Origin: Streptomyces sp. NBC_01549
Lineage (GTDB): Bacteria; Actinomycetota; Actinomycetes; Streptomycetales; Streptomycetaceae
Reading direction: 5' to 3'
Length of the DNA: 64,000 bases
NCBI RefSeq assembly: GCF_026339955.1
Contig: NZ_JAPEPW010000001.1
Coordinates: 6,531,001-6,595,000, forward strand
A program made the position numbers and the translations under genes. The notes under the pieces were generated by a model that saw only the letters and a program-made list of their open reading frames with translations, was not told where the DNA came from and searched no databases. Positions 1-7,343 of the stretch are shown one piece after another. Within the stretch, counting starts at the first letter, position 1, and each line of letters opens with the position of its first letter.

Positions 1-537
1 ATGCGCAACCCTTCGTCAGCCGCCTGTGAAGGATGACCTGTCGGATTCGGGCTGGCGAAGTAGCCCGGCCGCTTGCGCGGCTTCACCCCAAGGACCGCCC
101 GGATCTCTCCGGCGACCCGTCGTGCTGGGTCCTCCACTCCTGCCGATGCACTTCTGTCGACCGGTCATCCGGGCAGCGGCAGGACTCGGCGTCCGCCCGG
201 ACCGCCCCGCCGCTGTGGCGGGGGCTTGTCGTCGGAAGGGATCTTCACGCATCACGGTCCGAATATCCGAGCGGAACCGGCGATTTGTGGGGTTACTCAC
301 CACTCACCCGTTCGGGTGGACACCCCTCTGTTCGGGCGATGTTGAGGACACCGACGACGCTCGTACCAGCACCGGAGCATCTCATTCCGCCTCGCGGCTA
401 CGCCCGTCGCGCAACTTTTTCGGTTCCCCGAAGGGACCTGTGATTACTCCATCAGGGGGTACGCCATCTGGTCCGTTTGAGCCCCGGACCAGACGCCTCG
501 CCGACGCGGCACGCACGGCGGCCCGGGTGGGGATGCG
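1..537. other. 537-bp stretch without a convincing gene
   Basis: Several open frames cross this stretch but none shows the third-position GC bias of the neighbouring genes, a ribosome binding site or a recognisable protein family. The middle part (about 270-350) is relatively AT-rich and holds short inverted repeats, for example the cacccgttcgggtg hairpin near 305-318, so it may be a leader or promoter of a gene lying left of the window. I see no tRNA or rRNA here. Confidence 0.4.
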
Positions 538-843
538 TCAACTGTCGGCGTCGGGTGGCAGGGTGATGCGGGCCGCCCGCCGCTCACCGTCGAGGACACG
601 CAGGGCCTGTGCCAGCGTCGGGGCGTGCACCTCGCTCTCGCCCCGTTGATGCATCAGTGCGAGGGCGTCGCGCAGCTCCGCCGCCTTGGCGACCAGCGCC
701 TGGGCGGCGCGCAGCCCCCGGTAGGTGTCTCCGGGCCTGGCCGGGTTGATGCGGCCGAGAAGGTCGACCACGTCGAGGTAACGGTCGATCAACTCGGCCT
801 CGGCACGCGTCAGCGCGGGCAGCGGGGGCAGTTCGGGCACCAT
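538..843 (-). CDS. hypothetical protein, ClpP-linked
   Basis: A 101-residue protein of unknown function that starts seven bases after the clpP stop codon on the same strand, so the two are very probably co-transcribed. It is rich in Ala, Leu, Arg and Glu, begins with a Pro-rich stretch (residues 4-9) and then reads as mostly alpha-helical. It has no signal peptide or membrane segment, so it should be cytoplasmic. Codon use matches the neighbours. The coupling suggests an accessory role to the ClpP homologue, such as an adaptor or partner, but nothing in the sequence proves this. I do not recognise the family. Confidence 0.6.
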   Translation of the reverse strand: MVPELPPLPALTRAEAELIDRYLDVVDLLGRINPARPGDTYRGLRAAQALVAKAAELRDALALMHQRGESEVHAPTLAQALRVLDGERRAARITLPPDADS

Positions 844-850
844 CGGCGGA

Positions 851-1507
851 TCACCTCGCGTCGGGTGTGGCGTTCCTCGCGCCGGGCGCGGTGCGCGAGG
901 TCTTGCGGCTGGGGATGACCCCGTCCACCAGTCCGTAGGTCAACGCGGCCTGTGCGTCCAGGATCTTGTCCCGCTCGATGTCGGCGGAGACCTGTTCAGG
1001 ACTCTGCCCCGTGTGCCGTACGAGCATGTCCTCCAGCAGCCGCCGAGTGCGCATCAACTCCTCGGCCTGGAGGGCCAGATCGCTCGCCTGCCCCTGTACC
1101 GGCTCGGGAAGTGACGGCTGGTGGATCAGCACCCGGGCCCCCGGCAGCGCGAACCGCTTGCCCGGCGCGCCGCCGGCCAGTAGCACCGCGGCGGCCGACG
1201 CGGCCTGTCCCAGGCAGGTGGTCTCCACGTCGCAGCTGACGAACTGCATCGTGTCGTAGATCGCCGTCATCGCGGTGAACGAGCCCCCGGGGGAGTTGAT
1301 GTACAGCGAGATGTCCCGGTCGGGTGCCTGGTATTCGAGGTGCATGAACTGCGCCATCACATCGTTCGCCGAGGTGTCGTCGATCGGCGTCCCGAGGAAC
1401 ACGATCCGCTCGTCCAGCAGCTTCGAGTACGGATCCAGGGTCCGGTGCCCCGCACTCGTGCGCTCGGTGAACTCGGGCAGGACATGGCGGGCGGACGGTT
1501 CATTCAT
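851..1507 (-). CDS. clpP: ClpP-family serine peptidase (accessory paralogue)
   Basis: Proteolytic subunit of the Clp protease family, which forms a 14-mer barrel in the cytoplasm and degrades unfolded or tagged proteins delivered by a Clp ATPase. The 218-residue protein keeps the family signatures: oxyanion region NSPGG near residues 71-75, nucleophile Ser-104 in GQAASAAA, His-129 in LIHQPS and a candidate Asp-180 in the ERDKILDAQ segment. No ATPase gene is adjacent and no second clpP is paired with it, unlike the clpP1P2 or clpP3P4 pairs known in streptomycetes, so it looks like the extra single-copy ClpP type. The ATG at 1507 follows an AGAGGAGG-like ribosome site. A perfect palindrome at 1542-1556 lies in the presumed promoter. 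Confidence 0.9.
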   Translation of the reverse strand: MNEPSARHVLPEFTERTSAGHRTLDPYSKLLDERIVFLGTPIDDTSANDVMAQFMHLEYQAPDRDISLYINSPGGSFTAMTAIYDTMQFVSCDVETTCLGQAASAAAVLLAGGAPGKRFALPGARVLIHQPSLPEPVQGQASDLALQAEELMRTRRLLEDMLVRHTGQSPEQVSADIERDKILDAQAALTYGLVDGVIPSRKTSRTAPGARNATPDAR

Positions 1508-1541
1508 GGCTCGCGCCTCCTCTGAAGGTTTCTGTAAAAAA

Positions 1542-1556
1542 TGTACAGGACGTACA
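1542..1556 (-). promoter_or_regulatory. TGTAC-N5-GTACA palindrome upstream of clpP
   Basis: A perfect 5-bp inverted repeat with a 5-bp spacer, 35-49 bp upstream of the clpP start and next to an AT-rich T-run, where a promoter would lie. It does not match the ClgR or PopR boxes I know for streptomycete clp genes, so a different repressor or activator is likely. Function inferred from position and symmetry only. Confidence 0.45.
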
Positions 1557-1587
1557 GAGGCCAGGAAGGGTGCTCGGCTGACAGCGA

Positions 1588-1622
1588 AAATCCCCGCGGA
1601 ACGAGCTGTTCCGCGGGGATTT
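1588..1622. terminator. bidirectional hairpin terminator
   Basis: Perfect 15-bp stem (1588-1602 with 1608-1622) and 5-nt loop, with A's at one foot and T's at the other. It lies just past the stop codon of the Tat-secreted protein gene (stop at 1640) and so ends that minus-strand transcript, separating it from clpP. Confidence 0.85.
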
Positions 1623-1639
1623 CCGGTACGGACGTGGGT

Positions 1640-1981
1640 TCAGCCGAGCGGAGCCGGAGCCGGGGTCCCGTAGAAGGTGATGGGCGGCCAGCCGCGCGAC
1701 GTCGCAAGTTCGTTGAGGGCGTTCGCGACCTCGAGAGGGCTGATCCGGTAGGACTCCGGGGCGGTCTCGATGGCCTCGACGCTGAAGGTGAACGCGATGC
1801 CCCCCTCCCTGCCCGGGGTGAAGGCGCTGCCCTTGAACTCGGTGCCGTTGGGGAAATCGACCGCCGCCGCGGTGGGGGCGTCGGCCTCCGCCGCCTGGGC
1901 CGCCCCGCCGGTGGTGAGTACCGCCCCCGCCGCGGCCGTTCCCGAGTACCCCAGCAGTGAGCGCCTGGAAATGCTGGACAT
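1640..1981 (-). CDS. small Tat-secreted protein of unknown function
   Basis: A 113-residue protein whose N-terminus is a twin-arginine leader: SRRSLLG at residues 5-11, a short hydrophobic stretch rich in Gly and Ala and an Ala-X-Ala type cleavage region near AAQAAEA (about residue 32). The mature part is about 80 residues and contains FPNGTEFKGSAF and a C-terminal FYGTPAPAPLG. It should be exported folded. I chose the ATG at 1981 because it begins the Tat leader; the longer frame starting at 2044 adds no plausible sequence. It ends at a strong hairpin terminator. Family not recognised. Confidence 0.7.
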   Translation of the reverse strand: MSSISRRSLLGYSGTAAAGAVLTTGGAAQAAEADAPTAAAVDFPNGTEFKGSAFTPGREGGIAFTFSVEAIETAPESYRISPLEVANALNELATSRGWPPITFYGTPAPAPLG

Positions 1982-2115
1982 GATCCCCTCCGGTTTGTCA
2001 TGTGCGCCTCCGGATGAGGCGGTCGCTTGATCGTACGAACGCATCGTTTTCGGCGGAGCTGAACGAGATCGTCCGCTCTGCGGGGGTGCCGGGGGTCCGG
2101 TCTAAGCTGGTGGGC

Positions 2116-2391
2116 ATGGCCTACGAGATTCCGGTGACGCAAGCCAGGGCTGAGCTCGCCGATCTGATCAACCGGGTGGTGTACGGAGGCGAGCGCGTCG
2201 TCGTGACGCGGCACGGCAAGCCCCTCGTCGCCCTGGTCTCCGCCGCCGACCTGGAGCGGCTCGAGGAGCTCCCGGAGTCCGTCGAGGAGCAGGTGGTCAG
2301 CTCCCTCTCCAGCGTCCGCGAGGTCGCCTCCGCCCCCCGCGAGCGCCAGCGCTTCGGTATCGCGGCCGAGCACCGGGGGCCCGGCGCCTAG
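2116..2391 (+). CDS. Phd/YefM-family antitoxin (orphan)
   Basis: A 91-residue protein with the Phd/YefM fold: the conserved N-terminal region (IPVTQARAELADLINRV, residues 5-21), a GERVVVTRHGKPLVALVS core and a divergent acidic C-terminus that would normally wrap a RelE- or Doc-type toxin. The family binds DNA as an autorepressor and neutralises the toxin. No toxin gene follows: the next gene is ureA, about 270 bp downstream. It is thus an orphan antitoxin or a stand-alone repressor. The ATG at 2116 gives the family's usual start. Confidence 0.8.
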   Translation: MAYEIPVTQARAELADLINRVVYGGERVVVTRHGKPLVALVSAADLERLEELPESVEEQVVSSLSSVREVASAPRERQRFGIAAEHRGPGA

Positions 2392-2662
2392 TAGGGCCCC
2401 TGCGCCCGTCCGAGGGCGACGGTCGCGCCGAAGCGGGGCCGCGAAGGCAGCGCCGTATATGGTCCGATCCTCGACGCCGCGCCGGGCGGTGGCCTCGGCG
2501 ACGGCCCCGGAGCGTTCTCGTCGGTCTTGCGTGGGCCACAGCCCGGTTAACGTCCTCGAAACGACGGCCAACTAGCGTGCCCATCCATGCCACCAGGGGT
2601 TTTGGTGGCTACGGCCACCGGACCCCGCACGGTCCGGAGCGAGGACTGTGAGGTGGGACGCC
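2392..2662 (+). promoter_or_regulatory. intergenic region upstream of the urease operon
   Basis: A 271-bp gap between the orphan antitoxin and ureA. It presumably holds the urease promoter. I see no clear -10/-35 pair, nickel-regulator palindrome or riboswitch in it. Confidence 0.35.
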
Positions 2663-2965
2663 GTGCAACTGACCCCGCACGAGCAAGAGAGGCTGCTGAT
2701 CCACGTGGCCGCCGACGTGGCCGAGAAGCGACGGGCCCGCGGGCTGAAACTGAACCACCCGGAGGCCGTCGCCCTCATCACGTCGCACATCCTCGAAGGC
2801 GCGCGCGACGGCCGTACGGTCGCCGAGCTGATGTCCTCCGGGCGCAAGATCCTCACCCGGGACGACGTCATGGAGGGCATCCCCGAGATGATTCACGACG
2901 TCCAGGTCGAGGCGACCTTCCCGGACGGCACCAAGCTCGTCACCGTCCACGACCCGATCGTCTGA
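2663..2965 (+). CDS. ureA: urease gamma subunit
   Basis: Gamma subunit of the nickel urease (urea to ammonia and carbamate). At 100 residues it has the standard length, starting with the family's QLTPHEQERLL and ending near KLVTVHDPI. I chose the GTG at 2663 because it follows a GAGGTGGG ribosome site and gives the canonical N-terminus; an upstream ATG at 2648 would add five residues. It is first of the operon ureA-B-C-F-G-D, 16 bp before ureB. Confidence 0.95.
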   Translation: MQLTPHEQERLLIHVAADVAEKRRARGLKLNHPEAVALITSHILEGARDGRTVAELMSSGRKILTRDDVMEGIPEMIHDVQVEATFPDGTKLVTVHDPIV

Positions 2966-2981
2966 CGCGGGAGCGAGAGCC

Positions 2982-3293
2982 ATGATTCCCGGAGAGATCC
3001 TGTTCGCCGACGGCCCCGTCGCCTTCAACGAGGGCCGCGAGGTCACCCGGCTGACCGTCCTCAACGCCGCCGACCGGCCCGTCCAGGTCGGCTCCCACTA
3101 CCACTTCGCCGAGGCCAACCCCGGTCTGGACTTCGACCGCGCCGCCGCGCGCGGCAAGCGGCTCAACGTCGCCGCCGGCACGGCCGTGCGCTTCGAGCCC
3201 GGGATCCCCGTCGACGTCGAACTCGTTCCGCTCACCGGCGCCCGTGTCGTGCCCGGCCTGCGCGGTGAGACCGGAGGTGCCCTCGATGCCTGA
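2982..3293 (+). CDS. ureB: urease beta subunit
   Basis: Beta subunit of urease, 103 residues, with the family features PGEI at the start, the central GSHYHFAEAN motif (about residues 37-46) and a closing GARVVPGLRG. It packs with UreA and UreC into the trimeric holoenzyme. Its last codons overlap the ureC start by 8 bp, pointing to translational coupling. Confidence 0.95.
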   Translation: MIPGEILFADGPVAFNEGREVTRLTVLNAADRPVQVGSHYHFAEANPGLDFDRAAARGKRLNVAAGTAVRFEPGIPVDVELVPLTGARVVPGLRGETGGALDA

Positions 3294-5007
3294 GCTCTCG
3301 CGCGGCGCGTACGCCGACCTGTTCGGTCCCACCACCGGCGACCGCATCCGGCTCGCCGACACCGACCTGCTGATCGAGATCGAGGAGGATCGTTCCGGCG
3401 GTCCCGGGCTCGCCGGTGACGAGGCCGTCTTCGGCGGCGGCAAGGTCATCCGCGAATCCATGGGCCAGGCGCGCGCTACGCGCGCAGAAGGCACTCCGGA
3501 CACGGTCATCACGGGTGTCGTGATCGTCGACCACTGGGGGATCGTCAAGGCCGACGTCGGCATCCGCGACGGCCGGATCACCGGCATCGGCAAGGCGGGC
3601 AACCCGGACACCATGGACGGGGTCCACCCCGACCTCGTCATCGGCCCCGAGACCGAGATCATCGCGGGCAACGGACGGATCGTCACCGCGGGCGCCATCG
3701 ACGCGCACGTCCACCTGATCTGCCCGCAGATCGCCGACGAGGCGCTCGCCTCCGGGATCACGACGCTGGTCGGCGGCGGCACCGGTCCCGCCGAGGGCTC
3801 GAAGGCGACGACGGTCACTCCTGGCCCCTGGCACCTCGCCCGGATGCTGGAGGCGATGGAGCAGTACCCGCTCAACTTCGGTCTGCTCGGCAAGGGCAAC
3901 ACGGTCTCGCGCGACGCGATGCTGTCGCAGATCCGCGGCGGGGCGCTCGGTCTCAAGCTGCACGAGGACTGGGGTTCCACGCCCGCCGTCATCGACGCCG
4001 CGCTGACCGTCGCCGATCGCACCGGCATCCAGGTCGCCATCCACACGGACACGCTGAACGAGGCCGGGTTCGTCGGCGACACGCTCGCCGCGATCGGCGG
4101 ACGCGGCATCCACGCGTACCACACCGAGGGGGCGGGCGGTGGGCACGCCCCCGACATCATGACCGTGGTCTCCGAGCCGCACGTACTGCCCAGTTCCACC
4201 AACCCGACCCGGCCCTACACCGTCAACACCGCCGAGGAACATCTCGACATGCTGATGGTCTGCCACCACCTCAACGCGGCCGTCCCGGAGGACCTGGCGT
4301 TCGCCGAGTCCCGGATCCGGCCGTCGACCATCGGCGCCGAGGACGTTCTGCACGATCTGGGTGCCATCTCGATCATCTCGTCCGACGCGCAGGCCATGGG
4401 GCGGGTCGGCGAGGTCATCATGCGGACCTGGCAGACGGCCCATGTGATGAAGCGGCGGCGCGGCGCCCTCCCCGGTGACGGGCGCGCGGACAATCACCGC
4501 GTACGTCGCTATGTCGCCAAGTACACGATCAACCCGGCGCTCGCGCAGGGCCTCGCCCGTGAGATCGGCTCCGTCGAGACCGGCAAGCTCGCCGACCTCG
4601 TGCTGTGGGAGCCGGCGTTCTTCGGGGTCAAGCCGCAGCTCGTCATCAAGGGCGGGCAGATCGCGTACGCGCAGATGGGCGACGCCAACGCGTCCATCCC
4701 GACACCGCAGCCGATCCTGCCCCGGCCGATGTTCGGGGCGATCGGACGGGCACCCGCCTCGAACTCGTTCAACTTCGTGGCGCCGCTCGCCATCGAGGAC
4801 GGGCTCCCGGAGCGGCTCTCGCTGGGGAAGCGGTTCGTGGCGATCGAGTCGACGCGCGGGGTGACCAAGGCCGACATGCGGGAGAACGACGCCCGGCCGC
4901 ATGTGCGGGTCGATCCCGACAGCTTCGCCGTGCACATCGACGGGGAGCTGGTGGAGGCCACGCCCGCCGCCGAACTGCCCATGGCCCAGCGTTACTTCCT
5001 CTTCTGA
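3286..5007 (+). CDS. ureC: urease alpha (catalytic) subunit
   Basis: Catalytic subunit, 573 residues, full length. All nickel-site residues are visible: His-141 and His-143 (HVH), the lysine that becomes carbamylated (Lys-224 in GLKLHEDWG), His-253 (IHTD), His-279 (AYHTEG) and Asp-367 (SSDAQ). The mobile-flap Cys-326/His-327 (VCHH) is also present, so the enzyme should be active once loaded with nickel by UreDFG. The ATG at 3286 lies inside the end of ureB; the stop overlaps the ureF start by one base (TGATG). Confidence 0.97.
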   Translation: MPELSRGAYADLFGPTTGDRIRLADTDLLIEIEEDRSGGPGLAGDEAVFGGGKVIRESMGQARATRAEGTPDTVITGVVIVDHWGIVKADVGIRDGRITGIGKAGNPDTMDGVHPDLVIGPETEIIAGNGRIVTAGAIDAHVHLICPQIADEALASGITTLVGGGTGPAEGSKATTVTPGPWHLARMLEAMEQYPLNFGLLGKGNTVSRDAMLSQIRGGALGLKLHEDWGSTPAVIDAALTVADRTGIQVAIHTDTLNEAGFVGDTLAAIGGRGIHAYHTEGAGGGHAPDIMTVVSEPHVLPSSTNPTRPYTVNTAEEHLDMLMVCHHLNAAVPEDLAFAESRIRPSTIGAEDVLHDLGAISIISSDAQAMGRVGEVIMRTWQTAHVMKRRRGALPGDGRADNHRVRRYVAKYTINPALAQGLAREIGSVETGKLADLVLWEPAFFGVKPQLVIKGGQIAYAQMGDANASIPTPQPILPRPMFGAIGRAPASNSFNFVAPLAIEDGLPERLSLGKRFVAIESTRGVTKADMRENDARPHVRVDPDSFAVHIDGELVEATPAAELPMAQRYFLF

Positions 5008-5681
5008 TGTCCCGCGCGGCACTACTCGTCCTGGCCGACGGCCGCTTCCCCGCCGGAGGGCACGCCCACTCCGGCGGGGCCGAGGCGGCCGTCAAGGCCG
5101 GGCGGATCAGCGGGGCGGCGAGCCTGGAGGACTTCTGCCGGGGGCGCCTCAACACGGCGGGGCTGGCGTCGGCCGCCCTGGCCGCGGCGGCCGCGCTCGG
5201 GGTCGATCCGGTGCTGCTGGACTCGGCCGCGGATGCCCGTACGCCGTCGCCGGCTCTGCGGGTCGCCGCACGGCGGCTCGGGCGGCAGTTGATGCGGGCG
5301 GCCCGGGCGACCTGGCCGTCCGGGGAACTCGACGCGCTGGCGCGGGCCTTTCCCAAGGGAGCGCATCAGCCGGTGGTACTGGGGCTGGCGGCGCGGGCCG
5401 CCGGGCTCGGGCCCGTGGACGCCGCGTACTGCTCCGCGTACGAGAGCGTCAGTGGTCCCGCGACCGCGACCGTGCGGTTGCTGAGCCTCGATCCGTTCGA
5501 CGCCACAGGGGTGCTGGCCCGGCTGGCGCCGGAGCTGGACGTCGTCGCGTGTGCGGCGGTCGATGCGGCGCGCAACGTGGTCGACGGTGGGGTCGACGCG
5601 TTGCCGGCGGCGTCGGCGCCGTTGTTGGAGATCAGTGCGCAGGCGCATGCCGCCTGGGCTGTACGGCTCTTCGCGTCGTAG
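5007..5681 (+). CDS. ureF: urease accessory protein UreF
   Basis: UreF works with UreD/UreH and UreG to insert carbonate and nickel into apo-urease and acts as a checkpoint for UreG GTPase. The 224-residue, Ala-rich, all-helical protein shows the family's opening LADGRFPAGGHAHSGG and the SAYESVSGPATA segment in the C-terminal half. The start codon shares a base with the ureC stop, so the two are coupled. A 93-bp gap with a hairpin follows before ureG. Confidence 0.92.
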   Translation: MSRAALLVLADGRFPAGGHAHSGGAEAAVKAGRISGAASLEDFCRGRLNTAGLASAALAAAAALGVDPVLLDSAADARTPSPALRVAARRLGRQLMRAARATWPSGELDALARAFPKGAHQPVVLGLAARAAGLGPVDAAYCSAYESVSGPATATVRLLSLDPFDATGVLARLAPELDVVACAAVDAARNVVDGGVDALPAASAPLLEISAQAHAAWAVRLFAS

Positions 5682-5718
5682 GTGGATCGCCCCCGCCGCC
5701 CCTACCCATTCCCGTCCC

Positions 5719-5737
5719 CTGGGGGCTCCGCCCCCAG
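5719..5737. repeat. REP-like GC hairpin between ureF and ureG
   Basis: The inverted repeat ctgggggc/gcccccag with a 3-nt loop, embedded in a C-rich context that I know as a common dispersed intergenic sequence of streptomycete genomes. It could attenuate or stabilise the urease transcript between ureF and ureG. Confidence 0.5.
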
Positions 5738-5774
5738 ACCCCCGTATCGGCCTGAAGGAAACTGGAGCCGTACC

Positions 5775-6452
5775 GTGCATCTTGACCATATCCACGACGG
5801 AGCCTCCGCCGTCAGCGCCGACGCTCGCCGGCCCGACGGCTCGCGGCGCGCGCTGCGTGTCGGGCTCGGTGGGCCCGTCGGGTCCGGGAAGACCGCCACC
5901 GTCGCCGCGCTCTGCCGGGCGCTGCGCGAGGAACTGTCGCTCGCGGTCGTCACGAACGACATCTACACGCGGGAGGACGCCGAGTTCCTGCTGCGGGAGG
6001 CCGTGCTGCCGCCGGAGCGGATCACCGCCGTGGAGACGGGGGCCTGCCCGCACACCGCGATCCGGGACGACATCTCCGCGAACCTCGAAGCGGTGGAGGA
6101 CCTGGAGGACGAGGTGGGGCCGTTGGACCTCATCCTCGTCGAGTCCGGGGGTGACAACCTCACCGCCACGTTCTCCAAGGGACTGGTGGACGCGCAGATC
6201 TTCGTCATCGACGTGGCGGGCGGGGACGACATTCCGCGCAAGGGCGGGCCCGGTGTCACCACCGCCGATCTGCTCGTCGTCAACAAGACCGACCTCGCGC
6301 CGTACGTGGGGTCCGACCTGGGGCGGATGGCCGCCGACGCCAAGGCGCAGCGGGCCGAGCTGCCCGTCGTCCTCCAGTCGCTGCGCACCGAGGCCGGGGT
6401 CACGGCCGTCGCCGACTGGGTGCGGCGGCAACTGGTCGCGTGGACGGCATGA
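5775..6452 (+). CDS. ureG: urease accessory GTPase UreG
   Basis: GTPase that supplies nickel and energy to urease maturation. The 225-residue protein has the P-loop GGPVGSGKT (about residues 32-40), the metal-binding CPH motif in ETGACPHTAIRDD, the ESGGDNL switch region and NKTD as guanine-specificity motif. A short His-containing N-terminus (HLDHIHD) may bind nickel. The GTG at 5775 gives this His-bearing start. The stop overlaps the ureD start by an ATGA. Confidence 0.95.
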   Translation: MHLDHIHDGASAVSADARRPDGSRRALRVGLGGPVGSGKTATVAALCRALREELSLAVVTNDIYTREDAEFLLREAVLPPERITAVETGACPHTAIRDDISANLEAVEDLEDEVGPLDLILVESGGDNLTATFSKGLVDAQIFVIDVAGGDDIPRKGGPGVTTADLLVVNKTDLAPYVGSDLGRMAADAKAQRAELPVVLQSLRTEAGVTAVADWVRRQLVAWTA

Positions 6453-7210
6453 CCACAGCGGGAGTGCGGGCCACCGCCCGGATCGGCGCACGGGCCGACG
6501 GGCGCGGTGGTACCGCGCTGCCCGTGCTGGAGGGCGAGGGGCCGCTCGCGCTGCGGCGCACACGGGCGAGCGGGGACGAGGCACGGGTCATGCTCGTCGG
6601 GGCGATGAGCGGGCCGCTCGGCGGTGACCGCTTCGCCGTGGAGGCGGAAGTGGGGGAGGGGGCCCGGCTGCATGTCGGGTCGGCAGCCGCGACCATCGCC
6701 CTGCCGGGACAGGCCAAGGGCGACGCCCGATACGATGTGCGGCTCGACGTCTCCGCGGGGGGCGAACTACGCTGGCTGCCGGAGCAGTTGATCTCCGCGC
6801 AGGGGAGTGACCTGTACGTGTCCTCGCGTGTCGAGCTCCGGTCGGGCGCCCGGCTCGTCTTCCGGGAGGAGCAGGTGCTCGGGCGCGTCGGCGAGCAACC
6901 CGGGCGGCTCACCAGCCGTCTTACTGTGCGGCTCGACGAACGGCCGCTGTTGGACCAGGAGCTGTCGTGCGGCCCTGGTGCACCCGGCGGCTGGGACGGT
7001 CCCGCGATGCTCGGGGGGCATCGGGCTCTGGGGCAACTCCTCGTCGTACGGCCGGAGTTCGAGCGGGAGCCGCCGGTGGCACGGCTGCTGGGGGAGTACG
7101 CGGCCCTCATGCCGCTCGCCGGGCCCGCGGCACTGGTGAGTGCCCTGGCGCCGGACGCGCTGCTGCTGCGGCGGGTCCTGGACGAGGCCTTGCGCACGCT
7201 CGACCGATAA
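6449..7210 (+). CDS. ureD: urease accessory protein UreD (UreH)
   Basis: Scaffold protein that binds apo-urease and receives nickel from UreG through the UreF complex. 253 residues, with the family's all-beta features: GPLGGDRFAVEAEVGEGARLHV near the centre and the closing ALAPDALLLRRVLDEAL. I chose the ATG at 6449 because it forms the ATGA overlap with the ureG stop; an in-frame ATG at 6440 is possible. It is the last gene of the urease operon. No clear hairpin terminator follows within the 133-bp gap. Confidence 0.92.
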   Translation: MTTAGVRATARIGARADGRGGTALPVLEGEGPLALRRTRASGDEARVMLVGAMSGPLGGDRFAVEAEVGEGARLHVGSAAATIALPGQAKGDARYDVRLDVSAGGELRWLPEQLISAQGSDLYVSSRVELRSGARLVFREEQVLGRVGEQPGRLTSRLTVRLDERPLLDQELSCGPGAPGGWDGPAMLGGHRALGQLLVVRPEFEREPPVARLLGEYAALMPLAGPAALVSALAPDALLLRRVLDEALRTLDR

Positions 7211-7343
7211 GTACGGTCCGCTCAACGGTACTTGGTGCTCCGGTTATCGGAATGGCAAAGAAGGCCGGTCACCCCTGTTCTCAGGGACCTCACAGCCGAA
7301 AGGATCCCCGTACCAATCGCAACGATGTACGGGGAGGTCCCAC

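Noticed and set aside
26..649. 207-codon open frame at the left end
   Set aside because: It has no ribosome site and unbiased codon positions, and overlaps the supported small gene on the other strand.
1504..2571. 355-codon minus-strand frame
   Set aside because: Shadow of the Tat-secreted protein and the antitoxin genes; its arginine-rich composition is typical of out-of-phase reading.
2116..2662. Complete toxin-antitoxin module
   Set aside because: No RelE, Doc or other toxin frame follows or precedes the antitoxin.
3232..5022. 596-codon frame antisense to ureC
   Set aside because: Exact antisense of a complete urease alpha subunit; no independent family match.
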